From positions 1-64,000 of the forward strand of contig JACEFZ010014611.1 in assembly GCA_014155875.1 (NCBI GenBank): 64,000 nt of DNA, given 5' to 3'. Below are positions 58,107 to 64,000 of the stretch, piece after piece. The notes beneath the pieces were generated by a model. It did not search any database. It was not told the DNA's origin and worked only from the letters and a program-made list of their open reading frames with translations. Made by a program: the position numbers and the translations under genes. Within the stretch, counting starts at the first letter, position 1, and every line of letters starts with the position of its first letter. This DNA is from Cepaea nemoralis (Eukaryota; Mollusca; Gastropoda; Stylommatophora; Helicidae).

Positions 58107-59884
58107 CATGAGAGCAAAGTACTAGAGGCCGCAAGGAAAGACGTAGGAAATAATGTTGCCTTTGTTCTTGAGGTTGCGGCTTGGTAGTAGACCCAGTGTT
58201 GGTGTTTAGAGCTGTAACAGTGTGTAATGTTGTAGACTGGTGTTGTCATAACAGTGTGATGTAGGTTGTAGAGTCAATCATTAGAAAAGCCCAGTCGCAG
58301 CTGTAGATAATATCATTAGCGACATGGGTGTTGATATTGCACCAGGTACAGCAGTGATGTGTATAGTTGTATGAATGCTGCATAATTTAAATGGCAATAA
58401 AAAGATGACGACGATTATAATGATGGTGATGATGATATTGGCTATGAGTTGAGTCGCCTGTGGCAACTAAAGCAGTTACAGATGAACTGTACAGTCAGGA
58501 AAATGCGAAGTACATCACTATGCAGTTGTATTGTAATGTAATTCAAAATTATTGGCATGAGAAGAACAATTATTTTTTTTAAAAATATATTAAATGGTGT
58601 ATAATTTAATTAAGTTGCATGTCCTTTACAGGACGTAGCAGTCAACCCCAGTGTCGCGTAATCTACAGCCGTATAAGAAAACCCTACGGGTAAGGATGTA
58701 GATAGAAAAGCTGACCCTTGGTTAGGTCAGTCCACTGTAGGAGAAGAAGACAAAAAAGGCTCGTATTGGGTCTAGATAGTATGAATCCTGGTCCCAGATG
58801 AGTCTACCTTCCTATCAGTGGCACAGGGAAATGCAAGTAAAGTTGGACACTATACACCGATAGATGATAGCTGACTTAGTTAGCAGTGACACGCTACCCT
58901 GTGATGAAGAAAAGCCCCCAGTGCCCTCAAGTATAACATACAGGAGAGACACAACTAGTTCACTCAACTTCTATCCTTACACACTACACTACTATTAATT
59001 ATTATGAGGTGAAAAAGGCAGTAGGTAAAGTTTTGTGTGATGGTCTACAAATCAGACCGCACAGTTTAATTATAAATGAAAGAAAAGAAAAAAAAAATGT
59101 CTCCACTCGGAAGATAAAAGTAAAATGGATTAATGTTCTAGCTAATACAGCAAACAAAGTTTCATGTGCTCTGAAATCATAGAAGCACAGCAAAGCATTC
59201 GGTGGTGGGTTGAAGTCAGATTGATGGTTTGTGACTCAGCTCATATCCATTGCTCCCACGATAGTTGTCTGCAGCTTTCCTCTCCGGTCCATCAGTTCTC
59301 ACTTGATGATGACAGCAAAGGGAACTGTATTACTTTGACTCAGGCAACAAATAGTTCTGGGTGAACTCGCTGAGGCTGGTTGATGATGAGGGTGCCGCTC
59401 GAGGGTGCACTACAACAACTCTGCAAATAAAGTCAAACAGGACATCGGGTAAGCTATGGTCTGGAATCACTCTTCCATCTTTATTCAACCGTTTTGCTAT
59501 AGCTATAATCTTCTCATAAGGCAAAGGCAGCTGTAATTATTAGGACATTCCTACTGTTATTCTGACTGGACATACCGACAAGGTAGAAAGGAAAGGATTG
59601 ATTTACACTCGTACGTGACAGTGCCTATCTCTATTCATGAGGAGAGTACAGTCTGATCCTGAATTATATATATATATATATATATGAGTGAATGGATCCA
59701 ATTCCCTTCAGCGAAAAGAAATATTCAAGATAAGTACTGATGATGTGATAGGAAAAGACATGGATCACAAACCTAGCAATCACAACTGATGCTCCTAAGT
59801 GTGCAAGAGACACAAGGGTGTGTTGTAAAGTAAGGAAATTGTTCCAGATACTACGGTGTCTGAATATGCTCTCCACTGATATTC
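58107..59884. other. Mostly anonymous; small microsatellites
   Basis: No gene recognised. It holds AATAAA followed by GAT-rich repeats near 58,398-58,440, an A-rich run near 59,086 and a short TA run near 59,665-59,684. Short frames have no recognisable domains. Confidence 0.4.
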
Positions 59885-60020
59885 ATTCCGAGAGGCCTGA
59901 GAATAGTCTCCAATGAATACTGCCTAGGTTGGTGATAGTCATCCACGTATTTATTCCGAGAGGCCTGAGAATAGTCTCCAATGAATACTGCCTAGGTTGG
60001 TGATAGTCATCCACGTATCC
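59885..60020. repeat. 68-bp tandem duplication
   Basis: Two almost identical 68-bp units, starting ATTCCGAGAGGCCTGAGAAT at 59,885 and 59,953. Confidence 0.9.
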
Positions 60021-60539
60021 ATCTATATATAAAGAAGAGTCTTCCTCTTGAAAAGGTATTAACTAGAGAAGAGATCTTATCCGTACTTAAGAACTGAGCT
60101 AATCTAGAAAAGAACAGTATGGGCGCCCAAGCGGCGTGGGCATGATAACTAGGTCATGCCATGGCGTGGGGCTGGTTTTAGATCTAGCGAGGCCATTTTG
60201 ATGAAATACCTACTATTTGATTTAAACCCTTCCATTCAGTACTGTATATTCTAGTCTTAGCAGTAACAGTAATGTTAACCTTATTTTAATATATTAACAA
60301 AGTATCTCAACCCGAGTATACTTTAAAACTAGCGTGGTTTTGTACTACATTGCAGTGTCTCCTTTGTCTGCCAGCGATAATATTCTCTGAATTTATCCAA
60401 GATTTAGACGCCGGATTTATACGAATATTGTAGAACGTGACGTGTTTCGTTCTATTAAGAACAAGTTTGTACAACTGAACTCAGTTGTAAATTGAATATT
60501 CTCTTAACTAATATATATTCTATGGGCAACCATGCCGTT
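60021..60539. other. No gene seen
   Basis: AT-rich anonymous sequence left of LTR element 4. Confidence 0.4.
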
Positions 60540-61013
60540 TGTGGAATTGGCTGGCCATCATGTCGTAACCTCACATTCATTGCAAAACTGTTATGAACAT
60601 CAAAAATATATATAGGAATAATAATCGGTTGATCTTACCTAGTTCCAGAATCAGATTCTCACTACGGATCGGGGCCCTTGTTCAATATAAAATTTTCTCT
60701 TTCTTATTACTTATTTAAGTAATTTACTATTTAAATAAACGTTGCTTTTTGAACACCACAAATGGGCCCCGACCGCTGTCTGCAAATGCTAGCAGAAGAG
60801 TGAGACCGGATATGGAACTAGGATACGCAAGTGGTCGTTTCCGGGCCAGTTGTCAGTTGGTTTGAAGTTGGCCAGGATAAGTCGGCCAAACTAAATTACT
60901 CTATAAACCGTAAATATAATGTGATCGTAACATTTATATAACATTTCTAATTATTCTTTATAATACACTGAATAATAAGCAAGAGGAGAGGGTGCAGCCA
61001 GGCTTTCGCCACA
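60540..61013 (-). repeat. Tentative 3' LTR of element 4
   Basis: Bounded by TGTGG and CCACA, a matching inverted pair, with a G-rich stretch (ATATGGGGGACATC on minus) just inside the element as polypurine tract. The partner LTR is off the window, so this cannot be confirmed here. Confidence 0.4.
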
Positions 61014-61093
61014 GATGTCCCCCATATGGAAAAAAAGTACGTGACACGGACTTTTACACTCTGGCTAAGCCCTCTCGTTTGCTAGCTTTCACG

Positions 61094-62660
61094 CTAGTGT
61101 ATGGGAACACTGAGTAGCGTAGCCACAACCTCGTCTTCTGTAGAGCAGTGTCTACTTAGGAAATCTGCTCCAACATTATATTTGCCAGGAATATATTCCA
61201 CGGTGAAGGTATAAGGTTGCAGTAATAGTGACCACCTCATCAATCTTGTGTTTAATTGTTTGGATGAGGCTAAGAACATCAAAGGCTGGTGGTCACTTTG
61301 TACAATAAACTTGGTTCCATATAGGTACGGTTGGAACTTCTGTATAGCCCATACCAGAGCCAAACATTCTTTCTCGATCGGTGGAGTAGTTCTTTTCCGC
61401 TGTATTTAACTTGCGGCTAGCGTAAGCTACTGGAAACAGCATCTCTCCATCATCTCGACCCTTTTGTAAAAGAGTTGCTCCAATTCCCACATTGCTCGCG
61501 TCCGTCCTTAAGGTGAATGGGCACGACAAGTCGGCTAATTGTAAAATAGGCTTCGCTGTTAGTCTGTCCTTCAGCGTAGTATAAGCCTCTTCACACGCTG
61601 GCGTCCACTTAACTTGCTCAGGTGCTCCTTTCCTGGTGGCATCTGTTAATGGCGCAGCTAGAACGTTGAAGTTTTTGATAAACTTCTGATAAAATCCACA
61701 GAGGGATACGAAGGATCTGACATCTTTCTTGGTCCTGGGCCTGGTAGCCTTGAGTAGTTTATCTACGTTCTTTTGTTCTGGGCGCATGTGTCCTTGAACC
61801 ACTGTATGCCCCAAAAATTCCAGCTGCCGGAAAGCGAGCTGGCATTTTGCTGGTCTGGCGGTGAGCCCTGTCTCTGCCAGCCTCCTTAACAGTCTGTCGA
61901 TGGACTGCAGGTGTTCCTCGTAAGTGTCCGAGGCGATGAGGATGTCATCCATAAAGTTACTGATACTCGGGTCCTTTAATGGATCTAATAACAATCTCAT
62001 CATTCGGGTGAACACACCAGGAGCGTTGCTCAGCCCGAATGGGAGCACATTGAATTCGTAATGGCCGTCAGCTGTGCTGAAAGCCAAATACGGTCGGACT
62101 TCTTTCTTTACTGGAATCTGGTAGTACCCCTTACTGAGGTCTATCTTGGAAAAATACTTCGCTTTACTCAGTTTTGCGAACAGTAATCCTTGATCCGGTA
62201 AAGGTTCCGCTTGAAATTCTGTGACTCCGTTTAGCTGACGATAGTCGATGCACAATCGATGCTCGCCGCTGGGTTTTCTCAAAAGCACCACACTTGCACT
62301 ATAGGGTGACTCCGAGGGTGAAATTATTCCTTCTTTTAAAAGGTAATTTATTTCGGCTTGTAAAGCCTCCTGTTTTGCATAGGGAACAGGGTAATACTTT
62401 TGGCGGACTGGATCTGCGTTTGTTAATTTCATGTCAAACTCTACAAGCTTAGTCCGACCTGGCCTATCCGTTAGCACCGGGGCGTGAGACATTAGAATTC
62501 GCTTTATCTTCTCCAACTCAGACGTCTCCAAGTCAGGGTTGATGACGACATCCTTCATGGTCTCCTGGGGTTTTAGCGGATACTCTACACCTGAGTCCTC
62601 TCCACCTTCTACCTCAGTTGCCACCGATAATGCCATCAGATGCACCGGTGGATCTGCTAC
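61094..62660 (-). pseudogene. Element 4 RT and RNase H, one frameshift
   Basis: RT is complete and uninterrupted: SGEHRLCIDYRQLN, FSKIDLSKGYYQIPV, LPFGLSNAPGVFTRMMR and NFMDDILIAS (near 61,945). The connection domain has FLGHTV and SLCGFYQKF. RNase H starts with FTLRTDASNVG, is shifted by a single-base difference near 61,378, and continues in another frame with LVWAIQKFQPYLYG, VQSDHQPLMFLA, EYIPGKYNVGADFLSRH. All catalytic residues of RT are present. It ends with a stop at 61,094-61,096. Confidence 0.9.
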
Positions 62661-63791
62661 CCTCTCAGCATACTTTCTAAGTAAGTTGATGTGGAATACT
62701 TTCTGTTTTCCTCGAATAGCAATCTTGTAGTTTGTATGGGATACTTTTTCTATGATGGGAAAAGGTCCCTGCCATCCAATTTCCAGCTTATTACTCCCTT
62801 GGGGTAAAAGTAATAAGACCTTGTCTCCTACCTCCAGAGAACGGTCCTTGGCTTTCTTATTATAGGATGAGGCATGTTTCTTTCTGGCACGACGCAGGTT
62901 GGAATTTGCCAATTTCCAGCCTGTCTCCAGTTTTTGCTTCAACTCCTCAACATACTGGGAAGCAGTGATGACAGTTTCATCAGCTCCCTCCTCAGTCCAA
63001 GTCCTCATTAAGGCCTCCAGCGGTCCTTTTATAGGGTCGACCAAATAATAGTGTAGCAGGTGGAAGTCCTGTCGAGGCATGTGGTACTTCCCTGTATGCA
63101 AATAATGCCGCGGGCAGGTACTCATCCCAACATTCTGGCTTCTCCTGTGCTAGCTTACGTAGGATCGACATGAGGGTTCCCATTGAAGCGTTCCACCGTC
63201 CCATTAGCTTGAGGGTGGTAGGGACTTGTATGGATATGGCGAGTCCGAAAGGTATTGAAGACTTCCTCCATTAACTTCCCCCGGAACTGCGAACCATTGT
63301 CCTGTCAAAATCTGATTAGGAAAACCTAATCTGGTGAAGATAGTCACTAGGGCATCCGCTACTCGTTTGGAATCTATTCCAGGTAGAGCTATGGCTTCTG
63401 ACCACATAGTGCATGTATCAACTAGAGTTAGAATAAATGCATTCTTCCTCTTGGAGCGTGGCAGAGGACCAACAATGTCCACGGCAACACGCTCAAACGG
63501 AATACTCAAAATTGGCATTTCGCCCAAAGTTACTGGTGCGGTCCAATGTTTAGGTGAGACCCGTTGGCATTCTGGACAGGACTTGACATACCGTTGAATA
63601 TCGGCGGACATTCCTGGCCAAAAATAGTGGCATCTAATACGCTGAGTAGTGGCACACACTCCCATATGTCCACTGAAAGATATGGTGTGACCCATATGTA
63701 ATATCTGATTCCGGAATTTATATGGAACGACAAGTTGCCCGTGGTCGTGATCCTTGGTTCCCGCCCGCCTGTGCAAAAGCTTCTCTTTCAT
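62660..63791 (-). pseudogene. Element 4 integrase, several single-base frameshifts
   Basis: HHCC domain (HMGHTISFSGHMG, CPECQR), first core motif AVDIVGPLPRS, second interrupted by a one-base insertion near 63,300, third (NGTVERFNG) shifted near 63,192, a further shift near 63,035, then IGWQGPFPIIEKV and VFHINLLRKY near 62,690. Another one-base shift lies at the junction with the upstream region near 63,806. Despite these there is no nonsense substitution in the integrase. The clustered one-base changes could be genuine decay or consensus errors. Confidence 0.87.
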
Positions 63792-64000
63792 ATAAAATCG
63801 CCCCCTTTAGGTGGATTCCGTGCTTTAGGTAGTTTACCAAAGCAGGGTTTCAGTGTTGGGTCTTCTGCCTGGGCAGCCCGAATTTCTCGAGGTAGTGGAT
63901 TATTAAGACGAAGATCAGGCTCGCTCGACACTGCTGTCTGACTTCTGGTCTGCACTGCTGCAACAATTATAGGTGATTTTGGTTCGCCCAAGTAGACATA

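Larger units (their letters stand above)
60540..64000 (-). mobile_element. LTR element 4, Ty3/gypsy-type with IN before RT, running off the window
   Basis: Minus-strand element continuing beyond the right edge. Visible are the region between protease and integrase (63,991-63,788), integrase, RT and RNase H in that element-sense order, then a short non-coding stretch and a likely 3' LTR. Gag, protease and 5' LTR lie beyond 64,000. It is closest in protein to elements 1 and 3 (shared FHINLLRKY, PIKGPLEA, EYIPGK). The left limit depends on the tentative LTR call. Confidence 0.85.

Overview
This is eukaryotic, animal-type DNA made almost entirely of transposable elements and simple repeats. I found no operons, rRNA or CRISPR. 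The mix (I-like LINEs with RNase H, RTE/BovB-like LINEs, a Penelope-like element with a GIY-YIG domain, Ty3/gypsy elements with integrase ahead of reverse transcriptase, and long microsatellites) suggests an invertebrate, perhaps a mollusc or annelid. That placement is soft because it rests only on repeat types. The single host-like gene is a cysteine-rich, TNF-receptor-like ectodomain exon on the minus strand at 30.6-31.4 kb.

Layout. 1-2.6 kb: I-like LINE relic split by a short retroelement, then a TTC array. 2.59-12.03 kb: LTR element 1 (minus; 5-bp target duplication GGGTC), with a tRNA-derived SINE in one LTR only. 12.0-12.7 kb: a second I-like LINE relic and a second short retroelement. 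12.7-21.6 kb: a CA-rich low-complexity tract split by LTR element 2 (plus; 580-bp LTRs with 4 differences). 21.7-22.4 kb: CT arrays. 22.8-24.25 kb: the best I-like LINE copy. 25.4-27.0 kb: a LINE ORF1. 28.3-28.8 kb: LINE relic. 32.6-37.0 kb: a module-built repeat with a 1.7-kb GGA array, and a second ORF1 fragment. 37.36-48.28 kb: LTR element 3, complete, with 3.04-kb LTRs and target duplication AATGC. 48.3-58.1 kb: nested short elements, LINE pieces, a Penelope-like element inside an RTE-like relic, and an RTE-like copy inserted antisense in a relative. 58.1-60.5 kb: mostly anonymous. 60.5-64.0 kb: LTR element 4 (minus), running off the window.

The most interesting thread is the four LTR elements. 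Their proteins are Ty3/gypsy-type, but all show gag-PR-IN-RT(-RNase H) order, the arrangement known from Gmr1-like elements and otherwise typical of Ty1/copia. They differ in LTR length (about 0.5 to 3.0 kb), Gag coiled-coil repeats and state of decay. The second thread is nested insertion with readable target duplications, which gives a relative order of events. All coding pieces carry at least one stop or frameshift, so none is presented as functional. Homology calls come from reading motifs by eye; no database search was run.
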